Shown piece by piece: positions 8,285 to 16,156 of a stretch of 64,000 bases of DNA (its first letter is position 1; the number at the start of each line of letters is the position of its first letter). The stretch covers positions 24,001-88,000 of the forward strand of contig NZ_CP009961.1 in the NCBI RefSeq assembly GCF_000993805.1. The letters run 5' to 3'. The notes below the pieces were generated by a model that saw only the letters and a program-made list of their open reading frames with translations, did no database searches and was not told the DNA's origin. The position numbers were made by a program, and so were the translations under genes. This stretch comes from Thermofilum uzonense (GTDB taxonomy: Archaea; Thermoproteota; Thermoprotei; Thermofilales; Thermofilaceae).

Positions 8285-9522
8285 TGTCTTCTTCTCGACA
8301 ACTACCCTGGGTTGAAAAATACAGGCCTAAGAGGATAGTTGACGTAGTGGGCAATGAGGAGGCGAAAAAAGAGTATATAGCCTGGATTAACTCGTGGGTT
8401 AGGGGATCTCCTTCTCGAAAGGCTGCGCTTCTCTATGGTCCTCCTGGGAGTGGGAAAACCAGCATTGTTCATGCTACAGCATCTGAGTTCAACTGGGAAC
8501 TTATCGAGATAAATGCCAGCGACGTTAGGTCTCGTGAAGCTATCTTTAGCAGGGTCTATCCAGCACTACAAACCCGCTCCGTATACGGTCATACCGGTAA
8601 AATAATATTGATTGACGAGGTAGACGGCGTTTGGACTAAAGAGGACGTTGGAGGGCTAGATGCACTTATAGAGCTCATTAACACGACTACATATCCTCTG
8701 GTTCTAACAGCTAATGACCCCTGGGATCCAAAGCTTAGGGATCTTCGGGATCTATGCAAGTTGATCGAGTTTAAAAAAATAGGCAAGAGAGATATCATGC
8801 GGGTCTTAGGGGATATATGTTCAAAGGAAGGGATAACATGTGATAGAGATGTTTTATCTGCTATAGCTGAAAACGCTAAAGGGGATCTACGGGCAGCCAT
8901 AAACGATTTGCAATCCGTAGCGATGGGAAAAGACACTATAACTCTTGCAGATCTCCAGGTTTTAGGCGAGAGAGCAGCCCAAGAAAACATGTTCGAGGTA
9001 GTTAGGATTGTCTTAACATCTAAGACTCCTGAGGGAGCTTTGTCAGTCACAAGATTGCCCTCTCTTGATTATGAGATGCTTATAGAGTGGCTCAACGAGA
9101 ACATTATAGCACAGTATTCACCTAGTCTTAGAGCAATTGCAGATGCATATGATGCTTTATCGCTAGCTGATGTCAACCTCTCCAGGATGAAGCGGAAACA
9201 GATGTGGGCTCTTCTGCCCTACGTAATGGAACTAATAACTGCCGGTGTTTCTGGTGTTCGGGAGAAACCTCCGTTTAAATTTGTTAAATATAGTTTCCCC
9301 GAGAAACTTAGGCTTCTATCCCGTTTAAAAACAAAGCGTGAGAAGTTTATCCAGGCTAGTAAGAGAGCAGCAACTCTTTTGCATGTCTCAACCTCCATGT
9401 TCAGGTCGGAGATACTTCCATACATCCGTCTGATATACACATACGATAAAGACTACGCAATGAAGATACTCTCATCGCTGGGTATAGAGGACGAAAACGC
9501 GAAATATGTTCTCGAATATTAA
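8284..9522 (+). CDS. rfcL: Replication factor C large subunit
   Basis: A 412-residue RfcL. It has WVEKYRPKRIVDVVGNEEAK, Walker A YGPPGSGKTS, IEINASDVRSREAI, Walker B IILIDEVDG and sensor 1 PLVLTANDPW, followed by the lid and a helical collar domain. It lacks the SRC arginine finger of the small subunit, as expected. A C-terminal PIP box for PCNA is not obvious in the closing residues, which end in ENAKYVLEY. Start and stop couple it to rfcS upstream. Its 3' end overlaps convergent orc1/cdc6 by 4 bases. Confidence 0.95.
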   Translation: MSSSRQLPWVEKYRPKRIVDVVGNEEAKKEYIAWINSWVRGSPSRKAALLYGPPGSGKTSIVHATASEFNWELIEINASDVRSREAIFSRVYPALQTRSVYGHTGKIILIDEVDGVWTKEDVGGLDALIELINTTTYPLVLTANDPWDPKLRDLRDLCKLIEFKKIGKRDIMRVLGDICSKEGITCDRDVLSAIAENAKGDLRAAINDLQSVAMGKDTITLADLQVLGERAAQENMFEVVRIVLTSKTPEGALSVTRLPSLDYEMLIEWLNENIIAQYSPSLRAIADAYDALSLADVNLSRMKRKQMWALLPYVMELITAGVSGVREKPPFKFVKYSFPEKLRLLSRLKTKREKFIQASKRAATLLHVSTSMFRSEILPYIRLIYTYDKDYAMKILSSLGIEDENAKYVLEY

Positions 9523-10805
9523 AGGGATTTAGAGGCTTCAATATCCCTCTTGATAGCCTCTCGTAAAACCTTTTGCAGTATTTCAAGGGGGATTCTATTA
9601 ATTCCTATGTACCTGGTTTCTGGTACTTGAGGCATAGCTATCTGGGTTGTTCTACCTTTCCCGCTTTTAGTGCTGACACGAGTGTCTATGAGTCCCTTGC
9701 TTTCCAGTATCTGGATTTTTTCCCAGATACTCGTATGCTTTAAAGGCTTAACGTCATACTCGTTGCATAAATCTTCGTACTCGAACTCTACATCGCCCGT
9801 GCTCACGTATGCCTTGTCACGTTCAAGCATTAAGATGTTCGTGATTGCAAGCAGCAGAAGCTTTTCATGTAATTGTAAACGTGTGATCTCTTCCTCATCA
9901 AAAGGTGTCGGCAGGATACCCTGGTTTAATACTTCGCGAACATCCTCAGGAATTATATGGTCGCGGTCATTACTTTCGGCACGTAGAGCTGCATAATATA
10001 GAGTCTTTAGAGCCATCCTTGCATCACCCCAACCCCGTCCATCCTCATAACCGAAAATATCGGATATCATTCCAATCACTTCCTCGCTAACAGCTTCCTC
10101 TCTTATGGCACCCTCCTTTTCAACACGGTACCAGAGTATATCCCTAAGCTGTTTAGATGAATATGGGTTAAACCTCACAACCTTTGAAGATAGAGAGCTC
10201 CTAACACCGGCGTTAGCAATATTTTCCACGCTTACACGGAAGTTTTTGAAGATCGCTATAATTCCAATGCTGATGTTGGATTCTGGAAGCACTTCCTGGA
10301 GACGAGTGAGCGTATATAGAACATCTTCACCTTCCTCCTGTCGTATAAGAACATCCGTTTCGTCTACCACTAGTAATAAATTAGCATCAACTCTCTGAAG
10401 CGATTGAATAGTATACTGTATTATTTCATGGGTTGAAAAACCTTTTCTTGGAAATTTTAAGCCAGCATCCTCTCCTATCTTTCTGAAAATCATGAACTTG
10501 GTTCTAAGCTCATAAGCGTTCACGTAACTGGTGATTATCGGAGGTATCTTTCCAACTGAGGCCTGTTCTTTAAGAACCAGCGAAATCCTCCTTGCAAGTG
10601 CTGTCTTTCCGGTTCCTGTTGGCCCATCGAAAATCAAGATTCTCGTTAAGCCCTTCTCCCCCCTTATTATCGTCTGAAAATAACTCAGTGTTTCCCTCAA
10701 CTCTTCCTCGCGATGAGGTAGAAATAATGGTACATACTCGCTGCTCATCTTACGGTGATCTAGCACTATCCTGCGCAGAGGAAACTTAGAGCCCTCTAAC
10801 TCCAT
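9519..10805 (-). CDS. cdc6: Origin recognition protein Orc1/Cdc6
   Basis: A 428-residue archaeal initiator. The AAA+ part shows Walker A DGPTGTGKTALARR at about residue 60, Walker B LLLVVDETDVL at about 140 and the RFNPYSSKQLRDIL lid region. The C-terminal 100 residues form a winged helix (LLLAITNILML..YEDLCNEYDVKPLKHTSIWEKIQILESKGLIDTR) for origin DNA binding. It is convergent with rfcL and monocistronic. A TATA-containing dyad (10842-10858) lies 37 bases upstream. Archaeal origins often lie beside such genes, but no ORB-type repeat is evident here. Confidence 0.95.
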   Translation of the reverse strand: MELEGSKFPLRRIVLDHRKMSSEYVPLFLPHREEELRETLSYFQTIIRGEKGLTRILIFDGPTGTGKTALARRISLVLKEQASVGKIPPIITSYVNAYELRTKFMIFRKIGEDAGLKFPRKGFSTHEIIQYTIQSLQRVDANLLLVVDETDVLIRQEEGEDVLYTLTRLQEVLPESNISIGIIAIFKNFRVSVENIANAGVRSSLSSKVVRFNPYSSKQLRDILWYRVEKEGAIREEAVSEEVIGMISDIFGYEDGRGWGDARMALKTLYYAALRAESNDRDHIIPEDVREVLNQGILPTPFDEEEITRLQLHEKLLLLAITNILMLERDKAYVSTGDVEFEYEDLCNEYDVKPLKHTSIWEKIQILESKGLIDTRVSTKSGKGRTTQIAMPQVPETRYIGINRIPLEILQKVLREAIKRDIEASKSL

Positions 10806-10841
10806 GAAGATACCTCTAAATCGAGAGTACTAGTATGATCG

Positions 10842-10858
10842 CTTATCTATAAGATAAG
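10842..10858 (-). promoter_or_regulatory. TATA-containing dyad upstream of orc1/cdc6
   Basis: CTTATC-TATAA-GATAAG is a 6-bp inverted repeat with a 5-nt centre. Read on the minus strand it holds CTTATAGATAAG, a plausible TATA box placed to start transcription about 20 bases before the cdc6 ATG. A factor binding this dyad would occlude the promoter. The arms recall those of the rtcB operators but the spacer is 5 rather than 7. Confidence 0.45.
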
Positions 10859-10890
10859 TGTTACTTTTCAGGGTAATAGGCTACATTTCC

Positions 10891-11364
10891 TCACTTTAAA
10901 GGGATTTTTATCTCTAAAAGTAGAAGGGAACCTTCTTTCTCGATAACCCCCTCAAAATACCCTCCGTAACACTCTCTTAAGGTTTCAGCAATACGGGCAA
11001 AGTACTCCTGTCTCCACCCCTCGCTGGCTCTGATTTTTATCGTAATTCTGCGAAACCTTACTGCATCCTTGCACGTCTGCTTTAGAAGTTCCCTTATACC
11101 AGTTATTATGTCGCCTGGAAACTCTATGCTTCTTATAACTGCACGAATAGATAATAAGTTTCTGATAGGATACTGGCGAAAGAGCTTCCCGAGACTCTTT
11201 AAGTCTAGTGTTGTCTCAACGCAAAGCTTCCCGCTTGATAGAATACTTCCCCTAACCTTTGGATCACTTGGAAATAATAGGTCCATCACATCCCTCAATA
11301 CTGCTTTCTCATGTCCTTTTCTACATGCTATAATCAAGTTGCAATTTATTTCACTGTGCTCCAT
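10891..11364 (-). CDS. THUMP-domain-like RNA-binding protein
   Basis: A 157-residue protein resembling a free-standing THUMP domain, the RNA-binding module of tRNA-modifying enzymes. Supporting features are the opening NLIIACRKGHEKAVLRDVMDLLF, the VETTLDLKSLGKLFRQYPI strand-helix, and the closing KIRASEGWRQEYFARIAETLRECYGG..LLLEIKIPLK. No catalytic domain is attached. It overlaps the 3' end of the racemase gene by 19 bases on the same strand, so it is the last gene of a three-gene unit. The assignment is moderate; a specific tRNA target cannot be given. Confidence 0.6.
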   Translation of the reverse strand: MEHSEINCNLIIACRKGHEKAVLRDVMDLLFPSDPKVRGSILSSGKLCVETTLDLKSLGKLFRQYPIRNLLSIRAVIRSIEFPGDIITGIRELLKQTCKDAVRFRRITIKIRASEGWRQEYFARIAETLRECYGGYFEGVIEKEGSLLLLEIKIPLK

Positions 11365-12458
11365 CTCTCCCGGCTGTATCTCTCAATCTTATCAAATAAA
11401 ACTTCTACTCCTATTCCTTTCTTATCAGGGACATACATTGTCCCCTTGGACGTTATTGTCCAGGGGGGCTCAACAATATCTTCTAACCAGTATCTGTTGC
11501 TGGCCGAGATATCGTTAGGATATTTCACGGACTCGTGTGAGGCCAGAGCCACCAGGAAGGATCTACCTATACCGGTTTCCAGCATCCCCCCTATCCATGC
11601 ACCGATTCCAAGCTTTTCTGAAAGCTCGAGCATCTCCTTAGCATTCCAGACACCTCCCACTCTAGCAGGCTTCACGTTTACTACTTCTAGTGAGCCCAGT
11701 CTCCAGCCTAAAACTAGATCTTGCATGTTCGTGATGCTCTCATCTAAACATATGGGGGTTGAGATCTTCCTAGAGAGTATACTATGTTCTATTAGGTCGT
11801 CCCAATGCAAGGGCTGCTCTATCATCAAGAGCTGAAATTTGTCGAGTTCCTGAAACGTCCTTAGGGAGCTCAGATCATATGCTCCATTCGCGTCTACCTG
11901 TAAAGGTATATCTCCAAGCTCATTCCTAATTCTTTCGACGGGCCTAACATCGAATCCTGGCTCGACTTTTATCTTTATACGAGCATATCCTTCCTCTAGT
12001 CTCAAGTGAATCTCTCTCAAGAGCTCATCTATAGTAGGCTTGATTCCTATGCTAACACCCGAAACAATTTCTCTTTTAGCCCCTCCTAGTAGTTTATAAA
12101 CTGAGACGCCGTTTAAACGAGCATATAAGTCGGTTAATGCCTCCTCTAACGCTGTTTTCGCCATCGGGTAACCTCTAACCCGTGCAACTATTTTCCTGAA
12201 ATCATGTGGTTTCTCTAGCTTGGACTCTAAGAGCATCGGTATGAGAAACTTTTTCAACATCAGAAGTGATACCTCGTATGTTTCATAACTATACCAGGGA
12301 CCCCATTCTGCGACAAGTTCACCCCATCCCTCCTCGCCTCCTTTTTCTTCAACGCGAACGAGCACCACGGGTCTAGCCTGTAATGAGCCGAAACTTGTTC
12401 TGAACTCTTCAGAAAGCCTCAATTCTAAGAAGAAAAGATCAATTTTCCTTATTTCCAA
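11346..12458 (-). CDS. Enolase-superfamily N-acylamino acid racemase / o-succinylbenzoate synthase-like
   Basis: A 370-residue muconate-lactonizing-subgroup enzyme. The barrel residues are all present: KxK in ARIKIKVEPG near residue 165, Mg ligands in QVDANGAY, MIEQPLHWDD and CLDESITN, and the second catalytic lysine in VVNVKPARVGG. These match the OSBS/NSAR family, which interconverts D- and L-N-acylamino acids or makes o-succinylbenzoate. No other menaquinone genes are here, so racemase is preferred. It overlaps the upstream GNAT gene by 10 bases, a pairing known from bacterial NSAR operons. Confidence 0.82.
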   Translation of the reverse strand: MEIRKIDLFFLELRLSEEFRTSFGSLQARPVVLVRVEEKGGEEGWGELVAEWGPWYSYETYEVSLLMLKKFLIPMLLESKLEKPHDFRKIVARVRGYPMAKTALEEALTDLYARLNGVSVYKLLGGAKREIVSGVSIGIKPTIDELLREIHLRLEEGYARIKIKVEPGFDVRPVERIRNELGDIPLQVDANGAYDLSSLRTFQELDKFQLLMIEQPLHWDDLIEHSILSRKISTPICLDESITNMQDLVLGWRLGSLEVVNVKPARVGGVWNAKEMLELSEKLGIGAWIGGMLETGIGRSFLVALASHESVKYPNDISASNRYWLEDIVEPPWTITSKGTMYVPDKKGIGVEVLFDKIERYSRERWSTVK

Positions 12459-13330
12459 GGATACTCGCCCTCCAGCAAGTCATCAATGTTACTCTTTACC
12501 ACGAGGTAGAAATTTCTTCTTTCTTCTTCTATCAAGGGAATATGTTCAACAATAATGTACCCCTTCGCCAGTAGGTCTTTAATTACGTCTCTGAACATGA
12601 GCTTCCAGGTCAAAGCGCTTTCTGGACACGACGCGCGTAGTACGTTTATATCTCCTGGGAACTCGACAAGTACGAGTTCATTAGAATTTTCTAGAGAGTG
12701 TCTTATGGGGATCCTGCATCCCCTTTCAGCCTTTGACTCCAGGGCCAATGTTGCCTCATCCTTTATATCATCAAAACTTGGAGGTTTATCACGACCATTG
12801 AGACGGTCCTCAACTCGCTTGCTTAGAACCCACCATTCAACCTTGAATCTGTCAGTTGGAAGCCCAGTATTCAACTCATCCCGAATCTCCCCATAATAGT
12901 TTTCGTGGAATTGTCTAGAGATAACCCCTAGCTTACCGAAATTAAACCTTGCATTTAAGCCTTGATGCGGGTCGTACGTCCAAACAACGAGTCTATAACC
13001 TCTTCTAATACTCCAGTCTCGCTGGCTTAGTTTAATCATGAGAGCAACATCTTTACCCCTGTACTCTCTCCTGACTCCAAGCATATGGGAGTATAAATAG
13101 TAGCCATAATCAAGGGAATAACCAATAAACCCTACCGCGAATCCTATTACTCTCCCGTTCAGAATTGCAACCTCTAGGAAGCCACCGTTATCCATTATCG
13201 CTTTCATGACATGTACAGGTAGCGTTTCACCGTAGTCTTGCATACCCCAGGCTTCCCGCATAACTTCTCGGATCTCTGATAATTGTTCAAAATTCTCAGG
13301 AGCAGTAAAGAGAACATCTTTCAGCTTCAT
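12449..13330 (-). CDS. GNAT-family acyltransferase (COG3375-like)
   Basis: A 293-residue protein with an N-terminal GNAT fold: FLEVAILNGRVIGFAVGFIG, then YSHMLGVRREYRGKDVALMIKLSQRDW, where the RxxxGKDVA loop would hold acyl-CoA pyrophosphate, and LVVWTYDPHQGLNARFNFGKLG. The domain order and the WTYDPHQGLNARFN signature fit the COG3375 group found beside N-succinylamino acid racemases. There it is thought to supply the N-acyl group for a D-to-L amino acid conversion route. It overlaps the racemase gene start, so the two are coupled. The acyl donor is unknown. Confidence 0.75.
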   Translation of the reverse strand: MKLKDVLFTAPENFEQLSEIREVMREAWGMQDYGETLPVHVMKAIMDNGGFLEVAILNGRVIGFAVGFIGYSLDYGYYLYSHMLGVRREYRGKDVALMIKLSQRDWSIRRGYRLVVWTYDPHQGLNARFNFGKLGVISRQFHENYYGEIRDELNTGLPTDRFKVEWWVLSKRVEDRLNGRDKPPSFDDIKDEATLALESKAERGCRIPIRHSLENSNELVLVEFPGDINVLRASCPESALTWKLMFRDVIKDLLAKGYIIVEHIPLIEEERRNFYLVVKSNIDDLLEGEYPWK

Positions 13331-13430
13331 GAATTTTTCCGTTATGTACTCTCTAATTCCTCTATTAATAGTTACTCGGCTCCTTTACAGGCGAAGCTTT
13401 TATATTCACATGAGCTTTTTAGCATCATGA

Positions 13431-13544
13431 GCCGGGGTGGCCGAGTGGACCAAGGCGGCGGACACAATCGTGCCGCAATTGAGCCTTTGCAGGAAATCCG
13501 TTGCCCGCAAGGGCGCCCGGGTTCAAATCCCGGCCCCGGCGCCA
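13431..13544 (+). tRNA. tRNA-Ser(TGA) with two introns around a 5-nt mini-exon, CCA encoded
   Basis: Acceptor GCCGGGG/CCCCGGC, discriminator G, D-arm GCC...GGC, long variable arm GCCC-GCAA-GGGC and T-arm CCGGG-TTCAAAT-CCCGG identify a class II serine tRNA; CCA is encoded at 13542-13544. The anticodon loop needs two introns. Intron 1 (13464-13478, 15 nt) lies between positions 32 and 33, with GCGG/CCGC helix and bulges ACA and AAT. Intron 2 (13484-13495, 12 nt) lies at 37/38, with CTTG/CAGG helix and bulges AGC and AAA. The mini-exon TTGAG (13479-13483) carries U33, anticodon TGA and G37. A TATA-like CTTTTATATTC lies near 13398-13408. Confidence 0.82.
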
Positions 13545-13598
13545 ACATATCTCTGCGAAAAAGATATTTATTGGGTTTTTCTTTAGGCTTCAGGCAAT

Positions 13599-14075
13599 AT
13601 GTCTAGCGAGTTTCAATATATAGTGAGAATAGCGGGAGTAGACTTACCAGGCGACAAAGCCTTAGCGTATGCTTTGGCTGAGATAAAGGGAATCGGCGTC
13701 AATACAGCTTACGTTATTCTAAGGAAGCTAGGCTACGATCCGCATAGACTGTTGGGGACGTTGACGGAGGAAGATGTGGAAAAAATATCTACGGCTTTGA
13801 GGAACATTGAGTCTCTTGGCTTGCCATCCTGGATTCTCAATAGACGCAAAGAGCCTGCAACGGGGGCTGACAAGCACCTAATAACCTCTGACCTCTTATT
13901 AGCTGTGCGTGGAGACATTGAAAATGAGAAAAAGATCAAAAGCTACAGGGGTGTCAGACACATGTACGGACTTAAAGTTAGAGGGCAGAGAACCAGGACA
14001 ACAGGCCGTACAGGCCTCACCTTAGGCGTTAAGAGGGGTGCCGCAAAACAACAGGAAGCTAAAAAAGGTGGTTAA
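13599..14075 (+). CDS. rps13: Ribosomal protein S13 (uS13)
   Basis: A 158-residue archaeal S13 of the small-subunit head. It shows VRIAGVDLPGDKALAYALAEIKGIG with the helix-hairpin-helix, and the C-terminal basic region YRGVRHMYGLKVRGQRTRTTGRTG that enters the decoding area. The length and C-terminus are normal for archaea. It heads the S13-S4-S11 cluster directly after the tRNA-Ser gene, and its TAA abuts the S4 ATG. Confidence 0.97.
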   Translation: MSSEFQYIVRIAGVDLPGDKALAYALAEIKGIGVNTAYVILRKLGYDPHRLLGTLTEEDVEKISTALRNIESLGLPSWILNRRKEPATGADKHLITSDLLLAVRGDIENEKKIKSYRGVRHMYGLKVRGQRTRTTGRTGLTLGVKRGAAKQQEAKKGG

Positions 14076-14594
14076 ATGGGAGATCCCAAGAAATCTCGTA
14101 GAAAATGGCAAGGTCCGGGTCATCCCTGGAGGAAAGATGTTCTAGAAGAGGAAATGAGACTTCTAGGAGAGTATGGCCTAAGGAATAAACGCGAATTATG
14201 GATTGCGGAGTCCCTCCTTAGGGATATAAGAGCCAGGGCTAGAAGGCTTTTAGCCTTACCAGAAGAAGAAAGGTTACCTCTGGAGAAGCCTCTTGTTTCC
14301 AGGCTATACAAGCTCGGTATCCTCCCGAGTGAACAATCCACTCTGGACGAGATTTTAAGCCTTACAGTTCGTCAAATTCTTGAACGAAGGCTACAAACCA
14401 TTGTTTATAGGAAAGGACTTGCTTCAAGCATGTATCACGCCAGACAACTCATCACTCATGGACATATCGCAATAGGAGGCAGACGTGTTAATAGCCCTGG
14501 CTATCTCGTCCAAAGGCACGAGGAGGATCTCGTAGGATATTACCCGTTGTCTCCTCTTGTAAAGGCTTCTCAAGTTGCAGAAAAGGGTGAGTGA
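14076..14594 (+). CDS. rps4: Ribosomal protein S4 (uS4)
   Basis: A 172-residue archaeal S4. The opening [20 protein letters not shown] is typical, and the S4 RNA-binding domain is seen as [47 protein letters not shown] near residues 105-150. It begins on the base after the S13 stop and overlaps the S11 start region by its last bases, so the three genes form one translationally linked unit. In many archaea rpoD and L18e follow; here the series ends with S11. Confidence 0.97.
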   Translation: MGDPKKSRRKWQGPGHPWRKDVLEEEMRLLGEYGLRNKRELWIAESLLRDIRARARRLLALPEEERLPLEKPLVSRLYKLGILPSEQSTLDEILSLTVRQILERRLQTIVYRKGLASSMYHARQLITHGHIAIGGRRVNSPGYLVQRHEEDLVGYYPLSPLVKASQVAEKGE

Positions 14595-14596
14595 AT

Positions 14597-15031
14597 ATGG
14601 CAGAGGAAGCTAAACCGAAAGAACAGCAACAAAAGGAGGCAAAGGCTAAGAGCGACGTAGGGATAGCATGGATATATGCAAGCTACAATAACACTATTAT
14701 CCATATAACGGACATCTCTGGCGCCGAGACTATTGCCATAGCATCAGGTGGACAAATAGCAAAAGCGGATCGCGACAAACCTTCTCCCTGGGCGGCCATG
14801 CAAGCCGCCGTTAAAGCTGCAAAAATAGCTCTTGACAAGGGAATTAGGGTGGTACACGTTAAGGTCAAAGCCCCAGGAGGCTACGGTGCAAAGACTCCTG
14901 GTCCGGGAGCTGGACCTGCTATAAGAGCTCTCGTTAGAGCTGGACTCATGGTTGATCGCATCGAGGATGTCACTCCACTACCCACGGACTCTATAAGAAA
15001 GCCTGGAGGCCGCAGAGGTCGAAGAGTATAA
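14597..15031 (+). CDS. rps11: Ribosomal protein S11 (uS11)
   Basis: A roughly 144-residue S11 of the platform. Conserved blocks are [42 protein letters not shown] and the C-terminal [16 protein letters not shown]...[24 protein letters not shown] at 14597 is chosen because GGGTGAG at 14585-14591 gives correct spacing; a GTG at 14591 is in frame. The gene is normally followed by rpoD in archaea, but here a C/D sRNA on the other strand begins 7 bases after the stop. Confidence 0.96.
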   Translation: MAEEAKPKEQQQKEAKAKSDVGIAWIYASYNNTIIHITDISGAETIAIASGGQIAKADRDKPSPWAAMQAAVKAAKIALDKGIRVVHVKVKAPGGYGAKTPGPGAGPAIRALVRAGLMVDRIEDVTPLPTDSIRKPGGRRGRRV

Positions 15032-15037
15032 GCCGGA

Positions 15038-15086
15038 TCAGACCGGAAACCTTCTCTTCATTTTTCCGAGCTGCAATGGGTCATCA
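15038..15086 (-). ncRNA. C/D box sRNA, core from box C to box D
   Basis: Read on the minus strand the order is C box TGATGA (15081-15086), 12-nt guide CCCATTGCAGCT, D' box CGGA (15065-15068), 4-nt spacer AAAA, C' box TGAAGA (15055-15060), 13-nt guide GAAGGTTTCCGGT, D box CTGA (15038-15041). This is the compact geometry of archaeal 2'-O-methylation guide RNAs; D' and C' each deviate by one base from consensus. Ends are probably a few bases beyond. A TATA-like TTTATAAAATC lies about 45 bases upstream. It lies just downstream of rps11 on the opposite strand. Targets are not established. Confidence 0.68.
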
Positions 15087-15241
15087 TTTCAATTTCTTTA
15101 TTGAGTCAACCCTTTAGAATTTTTTGTAAGATTTTATAAATCACATACTAATATTGCTTCAACTGATAAGCAATAAGCACACGCTATATTTTTTATCTGG
15201 GATTAACCCTAATTTCATAGAATAAACTAGGTGGGTATATA

Positions 15242-16078
15242 TTGCCTTGGATTGGACTAGAATCCTCATGTTCCTCAGAGGGGGTCGAAAGTCTACTAAA
15301 AGAGTATGGATACACTGTTGCAAGAAAGTTTGCTATTGAATTATTCGTAAAGGAGTCATGGATGAAGTTTATTATATATGAAGTCATCGGATTTGCAGAA
15401 GGAGTAGCAGAGCTTCTCTCCGAGACCTTTAATTGCCCCGCCCTTGAAGCTGGCCCTCACCTAGTTCTCGGTGAAGTGTCTGCAAAACTATGGGACGAAG
15501 CCGCTAAAGTGGTCATGCCCACGGGGGAATCATATATTGTTCCCATCTATACCTATGATGGTTTTCTTGATGTGAAGATGCCAACATCAAAAGTTAGGGG
15601 TTTGAAGGGACAGATTATTATAGGTGGGCGTGCGTTCGACTTGCCGTTAAAAGAAGAAGATATTCTCAACCTTATGATTATCGATAAAAGAGTAAAGGAA
15701 AAAATAGAGAAAGCCATAGCCGTGTATGGAGAAAAAAGAATTCTGAGCGAGGAGCTTCGAGAAAGACTAGGGAAGAAAACACGAGATGAAGGCAGAAAAA
15801 GCACTCGGATAGAGTATGAGATTGACCCTGAAACCAAGATAGTTTTTTGTCTTTACGACGGAAAATTAACGTCTATGAGCCTGTCAAGGTTTACGGTCTT
15901 TCTTGCAGAGAATCAGATGTTTGATGAGTTGAAGGAATTCTTGAACAAACTACCTCCTTCCCAGTTAAGAGAGATATACAACACTCTTAAAGAATATTTG
16001 GAGGTCTATAAGAGCACTGCAGGTTCTCGAACTGAGCTAAAGAATATTCTTGAGGATCTTGAGAAAAAACTAAAATAA
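15242..16078 (+). CDS. Hypothetical protein with C-terminal helical region, 278 aa
   Basis: Not recognised. Residues 40-130 read as an alpha/beta domain (MKFIIYEVIGFAEGVAELL, EAGPHLVLGEVSAKLWDEAAKVV, YIVPIYTYDGFLDVKM, GQIIIGGRAFDLPL). The last 80 residues are charged and helical, with likely coiled-coil character (FDELKEFLNKLPPSQLREIYNTLKEYLEVY...LKNILEDLEKKLK). The start is TTG at 15242, supported by GGTGGG at 15231-15236; an in-frame ATG at 15362 is the alternative. It has no signal peptide. It is followed by an inverted repeat and then the aminotransferase gene. Confidence 0.55.
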   Translation: MPWIGLESSCSSEGVESLLKEYGYTVARKFAIELFVKESWMKFIIYEVIGFAEGVAELLSETFNCPALEAGPHLVLGEVSAKLWDEAAKVVMPTGESYIVPIYTYDGFLDVKMPTSKVRGLKGQIIIGGRAFDLPLKEEDILNLMIIDKRVKEKIEKAIAVYGEKRILSEELRERLGKKTRDEGRKSTRIEYEIDPETKIVFCLYDGKLTSMSLSRFTVFLAENQMFDELKEFLNKLPPSQLREIYNTLKEYLEVYKSTAGSRTELKNILEDLEKKLK

Positions 16079-16106
16079 TAATCAACTTGCATAATTGATA
16101 ATTATT
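16074..16106. repeat. AT-rich inverted repeat between two plus-strand genes
   Basis: Arms AATAATAATCAA (16074-16085) and TTGATAATTATT (16095-16106) pair at 11 of 12 positions around a 9-nt loop. The left arm overlaps the stop of the preceding gene, and the right arm runs into the AT-rich promoter of the aminotransferase gene. It could be a regulator site or a transcript 3'-end hairpin; the AT content favours a DNA site. Confidence 0.4.
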
Positions 16107-16156
16107 AAAAAACATTAGGATAAGAATAAATATATGAAAGGGAGGAATATTTCTCG

